In this document: positions 41,214 through 49,168 of the stretch, in pieces | Position numbering within the stretch: the first letter of the stretch is position 1 | How the letters are laid out: every line of letters begins with the position of its first letter | NCBI GenBank assembly: GCA_017436785.1 | Contig: JAFSCK010000088.1 | Coordinates: 46,359-110,358, forward strand | Direction of reading: 5' to 3' | DNA length: 64,000 nucleotides | From: Oscillospiraceae bacterium | GTDB lineage: Bacteria; Bacillota; Clostridia; Oscillospirales; Oscillospiraceae | Position numbers and translations under genes: made by a program | Notes under the pieces: model-generated | Told to the model about the DNA's origin: nothing | Database searches by the model: none | The model's input: only the letters and a program-made list of their open reading frames with translations

Positions 41214-42761
41214 CTACATAAGGGGAGCAAACAGACGAAGGATTTCCTGGAACAGTTTGGAGGACAGATATCTGGCGCAGTCTTTCTCTTCGATTCTCTG
41301 GCAAACAGGAAGCGTATTCAGAAAGTCCTGCTTGACCTGCATAACTGCCCGGCTTCCGTACATCCAGGTGCCGCATTCAAAATGCAGATACAGGCTGCGG
41401 AAGTCCAGATTGGTTGTTCCCACTGTTGCAATCACATCATCACTGACAAAGCTTTTAGCATGGATGAAGCCGTTGGAGTATTCATATACCTTTACACCGG
41501 CCCGGATCAGTTCCCGGTAGTAAGAGCGGGTGGTCATATGTACGAACCGTTTGTCCCACCGGTGGGGTGTAACGATCCGAACATCCACACCACGCTTTGC
41601 GGCAAGGCACAGGGCAGAAACCATGCTGTCATCCACGATCAGATAGGGTGTATTGATATATACATAGTCCTTCGCTTCATTCAGGATCTGCAGATAAACA
41701 TGTTCGCCAACATTTTCGTTGTCCATGGGACTGTCTGCATAGGGCTGTACCAATCCGTCCGGCTCCATCGTGCAGGGAGCGAGCTGCCAGGGGTAAAAGG
41801 ATGCAATATCCTCGCCGCATTTTTTGCACAGCTCCCACATTTCCAGAAACATCAGTGAAAAGCTCCATGCGGCCTTGCCCTCCAGCATGATGGCGGAATC
41901 TTTCCAGTGGCCGTATTTTTCTCTGGCATTGATGTACTCGTCCGCAATGTTGATACCGCCGGTGAAGGCTACCTTCCCGTCAATGACCACGATTTTCCGG
42001 TGGTCCCGGTTGTTCTGCTTAACGGTTAAGAAGGGGCGGAAGGGATTGAAAATGGCGCATTCAATACCACCGTTTTCCATTTGCCTGACAAAATCCGTTG
42101 GTAGCAGGAAGAAGCAACCAAGATCATCATAGAGGATCCGCACCTTGACTCCCTGGGCAGCCTTCCGTTTCAGAGTTTCATAGATGGACTCCCAGAAAAC
42201 ACCGTCCTGAATGATAAAGAACTCCAGAAAGATGTAATGCTCTGCCTTTTCAAGCTGCTGAAGTAGATGTTCTTGAAATGCTTCTCCAGGGCAAAGATAG
42301 GTAGTGCGGGTATTGGAATAAACGGGGTACCCAACGTAGTCCTGCAAATAACGAACCTGCGGAAAGTGACTGCCAGTTATTTCTTTGGCAGAATCATATC
42401 CGTCACCGGGCAGGAAATAAAGCTGTTTCGTCTGTTCCTGAACGGTCCGGATCTCTTTGCACATGATTCTTGTGGCGGTCTGAAAAGTGACAAGCAGGTA
42501 CAGAAGCCCGCCGAAAATCGGAAAGCACAGGATCAGAAACACCCATAATGTTTTGTAAGCGCCCTTATCCCGTTTCGATACGATATAGAGAACTACCAGA
42601 ATGCTGATGATCTGCAGAAGTCGGCTGAGTCGTTGAGAGAGCATGCTTCTGCTCGCAACCAGATAAATGATAAATACGGCCTGCAAAACGATCAGAAAGG
42701 CGATCAGCATCCTTCGCCGGAATAATTTCCGCAGCCATTTTGGAAAACGTCCGGGCTTCAC
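41214..42761 (-). CDS. cls: Cardiolipin synthase (phospholipase D type)
   Basis: 515 residues from GTG 42759-42761. GTG is chosen because AAGGAGG lies seven bases upstream and it overlaps the stop of the TVP38 gene (GTGA); longer readings would run through that gene. Two N-terminal membrane helices are followed by two PLD catalytic motifs, NNRDHRKIVVIDGKVAFTGG near residue 255 and FIHAKSFVSDDVIATVGTTN near 430 (H-x-K-x4-D). It condenses two phosphatidylglycerols into cardiolipin and glycerol in the membrane. It is the middle gene of the TVP38-Cls-AI-2E operon, with a promoter related to the 51-60 kb regulon. Confidence 0.94.
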   Translation of the reverse strand: MKPGRFPKWLRKLFRRRMLIAFLIVLQAVFIIYLVASRSMLSQRLSRLLQIISILVVLYIVSKRDKGAYKTLWVFLILCFPIFGGLLYLLVTFQTATRIMCKEIRTVQEQTKQLYFLPGDGYDSAKEITGSHFPQVRYLQDYVGYPVYSNTRTTYLCPGEAFQEHLLQQLEKAEHYIFLEFFIIQDGVFWESIYETLKRKAAQGVKVRILYDDLGCFFLLPTDFVRQMENGGIECAIFNPFRPFLTVKQNNRDHRKIVVIDGKVAFTGGINIADEYINAREKYGHWKDSAIMLEGKAAWSFSLMFLEMWELCKKCGEDIASFYPWQLAPCTMEPDGLVQPYADSPMDNENVGEHVYLQILNEAKDYVYINTPYLIVDDSMVSALCLAAKRGVDVRIVTPHRWDKRFVHMTTRSYYRELIRAGVKVYEYSNGFIHAKSFVSDDVIATVGTTNLDFRSLYLHFECGTWMYGSRAVMQVKQDFLNTLPVCQRIEEKDCARYLSSKLFQEILRLFAPLM

Positions 42762-43417
42762 TGATTTACCTCCTTCCCGGAATGCACTTTTTTGAAAAGG
42801 TAAAAGCCAAGGCCGGATAAGACGATCCATGCAATATTTAGAATCAGCGCCTGCCAAAAGGCAGGGGATTCCGGATTGCGGATGTTGGCACCAAGAAACG
42901 TGGTCAATAACATACTGGGAAAAGATCCAAGAACACCGCCAATCACATTGGTGACAAAGGGCATTCCTGTGGCTCCCAAATACATAGTCACGATATCGGC
43001 AGGAGGAACCGCACAGGCCCGGAGTATAAAGCAAACCGCCATTTGGTTATCGTCCTGGGCGGTCAGGATTTTTTGAATCTTGGGATATTTTTGAATCAGC
43101 TGCTCCATTTTTGCAGACCCTAGTTTTTTTCCAATCCAGTAGGGAGTCGCCATCACCACCGCAAGGCCCAGCACATTCAAAAAGATGGCCATGTCCCGTG
43201 GATACAGATGGCCCACAAGAATCTGCGGCAGCATGATAGGAATAAACACAAGTGTGGATTTTACGGCAAAGAGAAGCAGCAAAAGCATGGCAGTCAAGAA
43301 TAGGTTTTCAGGCTGCCAGGCGAGAAATGCATCTACTGTGAGGTGATAGTGTCTATGTAAGTAAAACAACACACAGGCCAACAGGAGAAGGCATAGGATT
43401 TTCCACCGCTTTTTCAT
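42758..43417 (-). CDS. TVP38/TMEM64 (DedA-like) membrane protein
   Basis: 219 residues from ATG 43415-43417 with CGGAGG six bases upstream. The SNARE-associated/VTT domain is visible in IPIMLPQILVGHLYPRDMAIFLNVLGLAVVMATPYWIGKKLG, ILRACAVPPADIVTMYLGATGMPF and GGVLGSFPSMLLTTFLGANI. VTT/DedA proteins are linked to lipid scrambling, undecaprenyl phosphate recycling and membrane homeostasis. It is the first gene of the operon with cls, consistent with a phospholipid role. The cls GTG overlaps its stop. Confidence 0.88.
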   Translation of the reverse strand: MKKRWKILCLLLLACVLFYLHRHYHLTVDAFLAWQPENLFLTAMLLLLLFAVKSTLVFIPIMLPQILVGHLYPRDMAIFLNVLGLAVVMATPYWIGKKLGSAKMEQLIQKYPKIQKILTAQDDNQMAVCFILRACAVPPADIVTMYLGATGMPFVTNVIGGVLGSFPSMLLTTFLGANIRNPESPAFWQALILNIAWIVLSGLGFYLFKKVHSGKEVNQ

Positions 43418-43450
43418 GTTTTTCCTCCGAAAAATGATTCGTTGCAAATC

Positions 43451-43486
43451 ATTATATTTTCTTTAGGCCATTCATTCACCGGTCAA
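43451..43486 (-). promoter_or_regulatory. Promoter of the TVP38-cls operon, regulon type
   Basis: On the minus strand TTTGACC, one base, GTGAAT (-35, plus 43474-43479), 17 bases, TATAAT (plus 43451-43456). The half-site position and spacing equal those of the four promoters at 51.1, 51.2, 58.3 and 60.7 kb. The left half-site is degenerate here, but a full copy of the operator lies 20 bases further up. Confidence 0.6.
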
Positions 43487-43504
43487 AGGACAATAAACGC
43501 CGCA

Positions 43505-43531
43505 TTTTGGGACACTTTTCATTTTTTGTCC
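43505..43531. promoter_or_regulatory. Regulon operator, copy 1
   Basis: TTTTGGGACACT (43505-43516), a spacer, then TTTTGTCC (43524-43531). The half-sites form an imperfect inverted repeat (TTGGGACA / TTGTCCAA). It lies between the TVP38 operon and the TetR gene and could serve both. Confidence 0.65.
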
Positions 43532-43543
43532 AAAAACCGGATG

Positions 43544-43572
43544 TTGAAATGTTCATAATTTCCCGATATAAT
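43544..43572 (+). promoter_or_regulatory. Promoter of the Mn-riboswitch leader
   Basis: TTGAAA (43544-43549) and a perfect TATAAT (43567-43572) are 17 bases apart. The predicted start falls at the 5' edge of the riboswitch. Confidence 0.75.
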
Positions 43573-43578
43573 AACCTT

Positions 43579-43668
43579 AAATAAGGGAGTAGTCGGCACA
43601 TTCGGTGCGGCGATGCCAACAAACTGGAGTATTCCTGGTATCACCTTAATTGACGAGACTTATCTGCC
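43579..43668 (+). promoter_or_regulatory. Probable yybP-ykoY (manganese) riboswitch
   Basis: It shows the L1 core ATAAGGGAGTAG and the closing strand GACGAGACTTAT, which pair through ATAAG / CTTAT as P1. Inside are a small GCAC/GTGC hairpin and a longer arm GGCGATGCC / GGTATCACC (43609-43617, 43637-43645; 8 of 9 pairs). This fits RF00080-type Mn2+ sensors. The usual targets are Mn exporters, but the next gene is a TetR regulator. Confidence 0.65.
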
Positions 43669-43684
43669 TTGGAACCGCTGATTC

Positions 43685-43713
43685 ATTCGTCTTCGGTGGT
43701 TGACGAATCTTTT
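43685..43713 (+). terminator. Possible expression-platform terminator
   Basis: The stem ATTCGTC / GACGAAT (43685-43691, 43702-43708) with a ten-base loop is followed by CTTTT. It lies 17 bases after the riboswitch and ahead of the TetR gene. Confidence 0.55.
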
Positions 43714-43727
43714 CCCACAACTGTGCA

Positions 43728-43773
43728 GAATATAAAACTTGAAATACATACAGTATTTCTGCGCTTTATATTC
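43728..43773. promoter_or_regulatory. Long interrupted dyad upstream of the TetR gene
   Basis: Nested inverted repeats: GAATATAAA (43728-43736) with TTTATATTC (43765-43773), and inside them GAAATAC (43741-43747) with GTATTTC (43753-43759). Nested dyads of this size are typical operator material for a dimeric repressor, or could form a long RNA hairpin. Confidence 0.5.
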
Positions 43774-43871
43774 TTTCATTTGTGAAAAAATCTTTCGCCA
43801 TCCGCACTTGCCGAATGGACCATCGTTTCCTGAGCGGGTGGGCCTCGCTTTTTTATTATGAGGAGAGAAAA

Positions 43872-44462
43872 ATGGCAGATTCCAATATTACCAAACTGGC
43901 CCTTTCCAATGCATTGAAGGAATTGCTGGAGGAACAGTCTTTTGAAAAAATCAGCGTATCCGATATCTGTGAACGCTGCCATATGAACCGCAAGAGTTTT
44001 TACTATCACTTCAAGGACAAATATGATCTGGTCAACTGGATTTTCGATACAGAGTTCGTGGAAGTGAATCAGGCAAATGCACGGTATATACAGCCTGGAG
44101 GCTATAGCTTTGATGAACGATGGAAAAATATCGAGATCATGTGCGACTACTTCTATGAAAACAGAACCTTTTATCGCCGTGTGCTTAAGGTGGATGGACA
44201 GAATTCCTTTGCCTCTCATTTCCGGGAGTTCGTCCGTCCGTTGTTCCGCCTGCGGGTAGAAAACTTGCTGGGAATGGAAGATGTTCCTGAGATGGTGTAT
44301 GATTTCGTTGTGGATGGCGTGATCTGCGCTATCGAACGCTGGCTTATGGATAAGAACTGTGTCAGCGCAGAAGAGTTCATGTACAATCTGAAGAAGATGA
44401 TCCAGATTCTGTATCTTGGCCTTGACAGAAGGGTTTCGGAAGATCCGAAATGGCTTGAATAA
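43872..44462 (+). CDS. TetR-family transcriptional regulator
   Basis: 196 residues from ATG 43872 with AGGAGAG upstream. The TetR helix-turn-helix is clear: ALKELLEEQSFEKISVSDICERCHMNRKSFYYHFKDKYDLVNWIF, residues 9-54. The C-terminal ligand domain (TFYRRVLKVDGQNSF, the long last helices) resembles the DhaS-type group. It is led by a probable Mn riboswitch and a long dyad. Its neighbourhood carries five or six related operator-promoter modules next to lipid genes. I infer that this protein controls them; it could equally control only itself and the TVP38 operon. A strong terminator follows. Confidence 0.88.
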   Translation: MADSNITKLALSNALKELLEEQSFEKISVSDICERCHMNRKSFYYHFKDKYDLVNWIFDTEFVEVNQANARYIQPGGYSFDERWKNIEIMCDYFYENRTFYRRVLKVDGQNSFASHFREFVRPLFRLRVENLLGMEDVPEMVYDFVVDGVICAIERWLMDKNCVSAEEFMYNLKKMIQILYLGLDRRVSEDPKWLE

Positions 44463-44473
44463 CATACAGACAT

Positions 44474-44512
44474 AAAATCAGCAGACTGGAAAATTCCGGT
44501 CTGCTGATTTTT
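44474..44512 (+). terminator. Terminator of the TetR gene
   Basis: AAAATCAGCAGAC / GTCTGCTGATTTTT forms a 13-base stem. Confidence 0.9.
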
Positions 44513-44528
44513 CTTATACTGATATTCA

Positions 44529-44677
44529 ATTAAAAGCTTTAAGCCGAAGGATTATAGCTTTTAATATGAAGATCATAATGAGACGGAATTCTGATATTTT
44601 CAATCCCGAAAATATCAGAATTGGTAACGCCTGCAAGGCGGTGCCTTTCAAATTGGAATTAAAGATTTCAATTTGAA
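44529..44677. repeat. Cluster of three hairpins
   Basis: Three perfect stems in a row: ATTAAAAGCT / AGCTTTTAAT (44529-44565), AATTCTGATATTTTC / GAAAATATCAGAATT (44587-44622) and TTCAAATTG / CAATTTGAA (44647-44677). They separate the TetR gene from the end of the activase gene and may protect RNA 3' ends or act as terminators. No gene is seen. Confidence 0.6.
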
Positions 44678-44684
44678 AACAGTA

Positions 44685-46025
44685 TTACATATTTTCCTTT
44701 GCCGATGAGAGCATCAGCTTGATGCGGTTAAGCTGATTGACTTCACTTGCGCCGGGGTCATAGTCCACAGCGGCAATGTTTGCCTGGGGGAATTCCGTTT
44801 TTAGCCGCTTGATGACACCCTTGCCCACCACATGGTTGGGAAGGCAGGCAAAGGGCTGGATGCAGACGATGTTGGGCACACCCATTTTGATCAGTTCAAT
44901 CATTTCGCCGGTCAGGAACCAGCCTTCGCCGTACTGATTGCCGATGGACAGGAAGGGTTTGGTCTGCTCTGCGATTTCTTCGATGGGCATCGGTGCATCA
45001 AAGCGTGTGCTGCCTGCAAGTGCTTCCAGCGCGGGTTTTCGAATCTGACGGATGGCCTTGACCAGTATTTTGGAAACCATGTCGCTGGATTTTGTTCCGC
45101 CAAGGAATTCGGCCAGATACTGATCGCTGTAGACGCAGTAATTCAGAAAATCCATCAGATCAGGAACCACGGCTTCCGCACCCTCTTTTTCCAGCAGCTC
45201 CACCAGATGATTATTGGCCAGGGGCATATATTTCACCAGAATCTCACCCACGATGCCTACACGGGGCTTTTTCAGATCCTCATGGATAGGAAGATTGTCA
45301 AAGTCTGAAACAATGTTACGGCAAATTTGCTTGTACCGTTTTACACTGTGTTTAGAAGTCAGTGCTTCGATACACTTTGTTCTCCAATGGCTGTGCAAGG
45401 CATCGGCGCTGCCGGGAAGCTTCTCATAAGGGCGCACCCGGTACAGACAGCGCATCAGAAGATCGCCATAGACTACAGCCTGCAGCATCTGTGTCATGAG
45501 CAGGGGCGAAAGCTTGAAGCCCTCGTTCTGCTCCATGCCGTTGGTATTCAGGGAAATTACCGGGATATGGGATAGGCCTACTTTTTCCAATGCACGGCGG
45601 ATAAAGGCCACATAGTTGCTGGCCCGGCAGCAGCCACCTGTCTGGGTCATAATGATCGCCAGTTTATCAGTATCGTATTTCCCAGACAGCACCGCCTGCA
45701 TGATCTGACCGACTACCGTGATGGAAGGGAAGCAGGCATCGTTGTTGACGAATTTCAGTCCCACATCCACAGCACGACGGTCATCATTGTCCAGCACTAC
45801 GATGTGATAGCCATGCTTTTGAAATACCGGCTCCAGCAGGTCAAAATGAATGGGACTCATCTGAGGTGCCAGAATGGTATAGCCCTCGTCATACATCTGC
45901 TGGGTGAATTCTGTTCGCACATAAGGGTTGTTGTCCGGTATGGAGAGAATCTGCTTTTCCCGGCGCATATCCATGGCGGCTAGCAAAGACCGTACACGAA
46001 TGCGGATAGCTCCTAGATTGTTCAC
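44685..46025 (-). CDS. Fragment 3 of the giant gene: HgdB-like dehydratase domain
   Basis: 446 codons open after the TAA at 46053-46055. The first possible start, GTG 46023-46025, has no ribosome binding site and lies inside the conserved stretch IDEVNNLGAIRIRVRSL, so independent translation is doubtful. Cysteine motifs of the 2-hydroxyacyl-CoA dehydratase/COG3581 family are kept: FVNNDACFPS near residue 95, QTGGCCRASNY near 130 and IQPFACLPNH near 395, which would hold a [4Fe-4S] cluster. The sequence shows no further damage, so the loss, if real, is recent. Confidence 0.6.
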   Translation of the reverse strand: MNNLGAIRIRVRSLLAAMDMRREKQILSIPDNNPYVRTEFTQQMYDEGYTILAPQMSPIHFDLLEPVFQKHGYHIVVLDNDDRRAVDVGLKFVNNDACFPSITVVGQIMQAVLSGKYDTDKLAIIMTQTGGCCRASNYVAFIRRALEKVGLSHIPVISLNTNGMEQNEGFKLSPLLMTQMLQAVVYGDLLMRCLYRVRPYEKLPGSADALHSHWRTKCIEALTSKHSVKRYKQICRNIVSDFDNLPIHEDLKKPRVGIVGEILVKYMPLANNHLVELLEKEGAEAVVPDLMDFLNYCVYSDQYLAEFLGGTKSSDMVSKILVKAIRQIRKPALEALAGSTRFDAPMPIEEIAEQTKPFLSIGNQYGEGWFLTGEMIELIKMGVPNIVCIQPFACLPNHVVGKGVIKRLKTEFPQANIAAVDYDPGASEVNQLNRIKLMLSSAKENM

Positions 46026-46052
46026 CTCATCGATTTTCAGAAGGGTGTAGAG

Positions 46053-48332
46053 TTAATTGTGCTTTTCCAGAATTTCGGCAACCTGGTCGGTGGTGACAGC
46101 ATCCAGACCGCAGCCGAAGGAATTCAGCTGGATCAGTTCCAGATCATCCCGCTGGGCAACAAACTGGGCTGCTTTGTACAGTCTCGAATGGTATACCCAC
46201 TGATCGACTACACGCAGAGGGGGAAGCGTATCCTCCACGGGCAGACAGTCTTCCGTAAAAACAGTCAGACCATAGGAAGCGATCAGCTCCGGAATGCCGT
46301 GGTTGATTTCCGGATCGATGTGGTAAGGCCGTCCAGCCAGAACGATGCCACGACCACCCCGGGTTTTCATGGACTCAAATACCCGGCGACCTTCCTCACG
46401 AATGACGGCTTTTGCATTTTGCTGCTCTTCCCATGCGGCATGAACAGCGGCGCGGACTTCCTTTTCAGGAATATTCCACTCCTCCGCAGCGGTTTTTACC
46501 AGCCGGTCTGCAGCAGTCTTTTCATTGGTAAAGGCAATAAAGGGGCGGATGTAGCGAACATCCCCATGGGTGATGGCCTCTACGTTGTTTTTCAGATTCT
46601 CTGCATAGGACACCACGATCGGGCAATTGTAGTGATTCTGGGCATTTTCCGTTTCCTGATGCTCGTAGAACACGCAGGGATGGAAAATGGTTTTGATACC
46701 TTGATCAACAAGCCACTGCACATGGCCGTGGGCCAGTTTTGCAGGATAACACTCGGATTCAGAGGGAATGGATTCCATACCCAACTCGTAGATTTTTCGG
46801 TCAGACCAGGGGGACAGTACCACCCGGAAGCCCAGTTCCTTGAAGAAGGTGGCCCAGAAGGGATAGTTTTCGTACATATTCAGCACTCTGGGGATACCAA
46901 TGGTTCCTCGGGGTGCGTTTTCTTCTGTCAAAGGCCGATAGGGATTAAAGAGCCGCTTGCGCTTGAAATCGACCATATTGCGGCCCTTTTCGCCCGTTAC
47001 TGTGTTGCCTGCGCCTTTTTCGCATCGGTTGCCACTGACATGCTTTCTGCCACCAAAATTGTTGACGGTCAGCATACAATGGTTACTGCAGCCGCCGCAG
47101 CGGACGGAGGTGGATTTGTAGGAAAGGCGAAGCATCGCGTCCAGGGAAAGCATGGTACTTTTCTCGTCGGTGTAATGGTTCTTAGCCACCAGAGCCGCAC
47201 CGAAGGCACCCATCAGGCCGGAAATGTCCGGGCAGGTGGCATCCACACCTGCAATCTTCTCAAAGGCTCGGAGCACTGCCTGGTTGTAGAAGGTACCGCC
47301 CTGAACAACAATGTGCCTGCCCAGATCCTCGGCATTTGCCAGCTTGATGACCTTATACAGGGCATTTTTGATGACGGAGTAGGCAAGACCGGCAGAAATA
47401 TCGGAAACGGATGCACCTTCCTTCTGGGCCTGCTTCACATTGGAATTCATGAACACGGTGCAGCGGGTGCCAAGATCAACAGGATCCTTGGCAAACAAGG
47501 CTTCCCGGGCAAAGCTTTCTGCTGTATAGCCCAGAGAAGTGGCGAAATTCTCAATGAAAGAGCCGCAGCCGGAGGAACAGGCTTCGTTCAGCATTATGGA
47601 ATCCACGGTGCCGTTCTTTAATTTGATGCACTTCATATCCTGACCACCGATATCCAAAACGCAGTCCACTTGGCTGTCAAAGAAGGAGGCGGCGGTGCAG
47701 TGGGCGATGGTCTCCACCACACCCTCGTCCAGATTAAAGGCGGATTTCAGCAGCGCTTCGCCGTAGCCCGTGGAGCAGCCACGGACGATCTTTGCACTTT
47801 CCGGCAGCACCTTTTTCAGTTCGCCAATGGCAAACTGGCTGGTCTGGATGGGATTGCCCTGGTTATTGGCATAGAACTTCCACAGCAGTTCACCTGCTTC
47901 ACCGATCAGAACCAGCTTTGTAGTGGTAGAGCCTGCGTCGATGCCGAGGAAACAATTGCCTGTGTATATAGAGACATCTGCTTTTCTCACCACTGCCTTA
48001 CTGTGACGGTTGCAGAAATCCTGATATTCCGCTTCATCCCGGAACAGAGGTTCCAGCCGGGACATTTCAAAGCTTGCCTGCACGCCTTTCTCTAACCGTT
48101 CAATCAATTGGGAAAGTTCTACGCTTTGTGCATCCTCTGCCTCTAATGCCGCACCCATAGCGGCAAACAGGTGGGAGTTCTCAGGATCAACGGTTGTTTC
48201 GTTGGTCAGTTTCAGAGTGCGGACAAAGGCAGACTTCAGCTCGGTAAGAAAATGGAGAGGACCACCTAAGAATGCTACGGTACCCCGGATGGGCTTGCCA
48301 CAAGCCAGGCCGGAAATGGTTTGGTTTACCAC
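46053..48332 (-). CDS. Fragment 2 of the giant gene: second activase ATPase plus DUF2229
   Basis: 759 codons open after the TAG. The ASKHA ATPase shows CFLGIDAGSTTTKLVLIGE near residue 127, CVLDIGGQDMKCIKL near 230, and the cluster cysteines NEACSSGCGSF and LGTRCTVFM, as in BcrA/HgdC activases that drive low-potential electrons with ATP. A cysteine-rich link (CGGCSNHCML, NRCEKGAGN) precedes DUF2229 (IGIPRVLNMYENYPFWATFF, SESECYPAKLAHGH). There is no good ribosome binding site at the GTG 48330-48332. It stops at TAA, two codons before which homologous sequence would simply continue. Confidence 0.6.
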   Translation of the reverse strand: MVNQTISGLACGKPIRGTVAFLGGPLHFLTELKSAFVRTLKLTNETTVDPENSHLFAAMGAALEAEDAQSVELSQLIERLEKGVQASFEMSRLEPLFRDEAEYQDFCNRHSKAVVRKADVSIYTGNCFLGIDAGSTTTKLVLIGEAGELLWKFYANNQGNPIQTSQFAIGELKKVLPESAKIVRGCSTGYGEALLKSAFNLDEGVVETIAHCTAASFFDSQVDCVLDIGGQDMKCIKLKNGTVDSIMLNEACSSGCGSFIENFATSLGYTAESFAREALFAKDPVDLGTRCTVFMNSNVKQAQKEGASVSDISAGLAYSVIKNALYKVIKLANAEDLGRHIVVQGGTFYNQAVLRAFEKIAGVDATCPDISGLMGAFGAALVAKNHYTDEKSTMLSLDAMLRLSYKSTSVRCGGCSNHCMLTVNNFGGRKHVSGNRCEKGAGNTVTGEKGRNMVDFKRKRLFNPYRPLTEENAPRGTIGIPRVLNMYENYPFWATFFKELGFRVVLSPWSDRKIYELGMESIPSESECYPAKLAHGHVQWLVDQGIKTIFHPCVFYEHQETENAQNHYNCPIVVSYAENLKNNVEAITHGDVRYIRPFIAFTNEKTAADRLVKTAAEEWNIPEKEVRAAVHAAWEEQQNAKAVIREEGRRVFESMKTRGGRGIVLAGRPYHIDPEINHGIPELIASYGLTVFTEDCLPVEDTLPPLRVVDQWVYHSRLYKAAQFVAQRDDLELIQLNSFGCGLDAVTTDQVAEILEKHN

Positions 48333-48335
48333 CGC

Positions 48336-48905
48336 CTAGAAGATGGAGGCGGCAAGATCGGCTTTTGTCGCACCCTCATTGATCAGGGGCTGAATATCCG
48401 TCTTGGCAAAGACACCGCAGCGGGCGGCGATGGGGTAGAGCTGCTGATAGCTTTTTGCAGCTTCGTTAAGTCCTTCTGCATCTGTCTGCAGCAGGGATGC
48501 CATCTGGTCAATGAAAGAACCGGTGCCACCGGCGCAGACACCGTTCATCCGTTCCTCAAGACCGCCCTTAAAATAAATGATATTGGCATCCTCGCCGCCG
48601 AGCTCAATGGCCACATCGGTCTGGGGCGCTGCTTCTTTCAGTGCCGTTGCCACTGCCACGACTTCCTGAACAAAGCCGATATCCAGGGCTTTTCCAAGAT
48701 TGATGGAGCCGGAGCCAGTGATTTTCAATTGCAGGCTGCATTCGCCCAGCTCCTTGCGAACAGATTTTAGCAAAGAATTCAAGGTTTCCTGGGTATGGGC
48801 ATGGTGCCGTCTGTAGTCACCAAAAAGGATTTCGTTATGTTCATTCAGAACCACCAGCTTTACGGTGGTGGAGCCGATATCAATACCGGCACGATATGCT
48901 TTCAT
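48336..48905 (-). CDS. Fragment 1 of the giant gene: first activase ATPase
   Basis: 189 codons from ATG 48903-48905 (AGAAAG upstream, weak) to TAG. It is an activase-type ATPase: AGIDIGSTTVKLVVLNE at the start, ITGSGSINL, VAIELGGEDANIIYF, the cluster motif NGVCAGGTGSFIDQMA, and AARCGVFAKTDIQPL near the end. The domain is cut off at SIF, where relatives continue QAVVNQT; a single C-to-T change of CAG would give the TAG seen. A -10 like TATGAT lies at about plus 48929 on the minus strand. Confidence 0.6.
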   Translation of the reverse strand: MKAYRAGIDIGSTTVKLVVLNEHNEILFGDYRRHHAHTQETLNSLLKSVRKELGECSLQLKITGSGSINLGKALDIGFVQEVVAVATALKEAAPQTDVAIELGGEDANIIYFKGGLEERMNGVCAGGTGSFIDQMASLLQTDAEGLNEAAKSYQQLYPIAARCGVFAKTDIQPLINEGATKADLAASIF

Positions 48906-48998
48906 AGATTCGCTTCTTTCTAAAAATATCATAATTTACCAACCAGAAATTTTACATCCTGCTTTTTGACATAGGAATGAATGGAATGTAAACAAAAT

Positions 48999-49025
48999 AA
49001 GGACGGAACGTAAAATTCCGCCCTT
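48999..49025 (-). terminator. Terminator after the patatin gene
   Basis: On the minus strand GGGCGGAAT / ATTCCGTCC-type pairing (GGGCGGAATTTTACGTTCCG) is followed by TTATTTTG, separating the patatin operon from the giant gene. Confidence 0.65.
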
Positions 49026-49168
49026 ATCGTATGGAAACCGGTACGATCGGGAAAAGAGGATGTCAAATGGGTGCAAAAGAGAAATGAGAGGAGATCGTAC
49101 TGCGGCTTCTTCTGTTTGGAACAGGTGATGACGGGCGGAGCATCACCTGCCCGCTGTATCAGCACACT

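Larger units (their letters stand above)
44685..48905 (-). pseudogene. Giant activase/2-hydroxyacyl-CoA dehydratase-like gene (plasmalogen synthase PlsA/PlsR type), two in-frame stops
   Basis: About 1,406 codons in a single frame, broken by TAG at 48336-48338 and TAA at 46053-46055. Domain order: BcrA/BadF activase ATPase 1, activase ATPase 2, DUF2229, then an HgdB-like dehydratase/reductase domain. Each piece reads on without shift: ADLAASIF-stop-AVVNQT, and AEILEKHN-stop-LYTLLKIDE. Neither downstream piece has a good start or ribosome binding site. Intact relatives are fused ATP-driven Fe-S reductases; plsA/plsR of Clostridium perfringens, of the same families, is needed for plasmalogen (vinyl-ether lipid) formation. 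Either the gene is dead, or the stops are read through or are sequence errors. Confidence 0.75.

Noticed and set aside
42762-43034. N-terminal extension of cardiolipin synthase to an upstream start
   Set aside because: It would overlap the TVP38 gene throughout; GTG 42761 has AAGGAGG at the right distance and gives the usual length.
43579-43668. SAM, cobalamin or T-box leader as alternative to the Mn riboswitch
   Set aside because: None of their core sequences is present, whereas the GGGAGTAG core and the closing GACGAGACTTAT fit the yybP-ykoY type.
44529-44677. CRISPR-like array
   Set aside because: The three hairpins differ in sequence, and no regularly spaced direct repeats or cas genes are present.
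46059-47621. 520-codon frame antisense to the giant activase gene
   Set aside because: The coding strand has clear activase motifs; the opposite frame shows none and no ribosome binding site.
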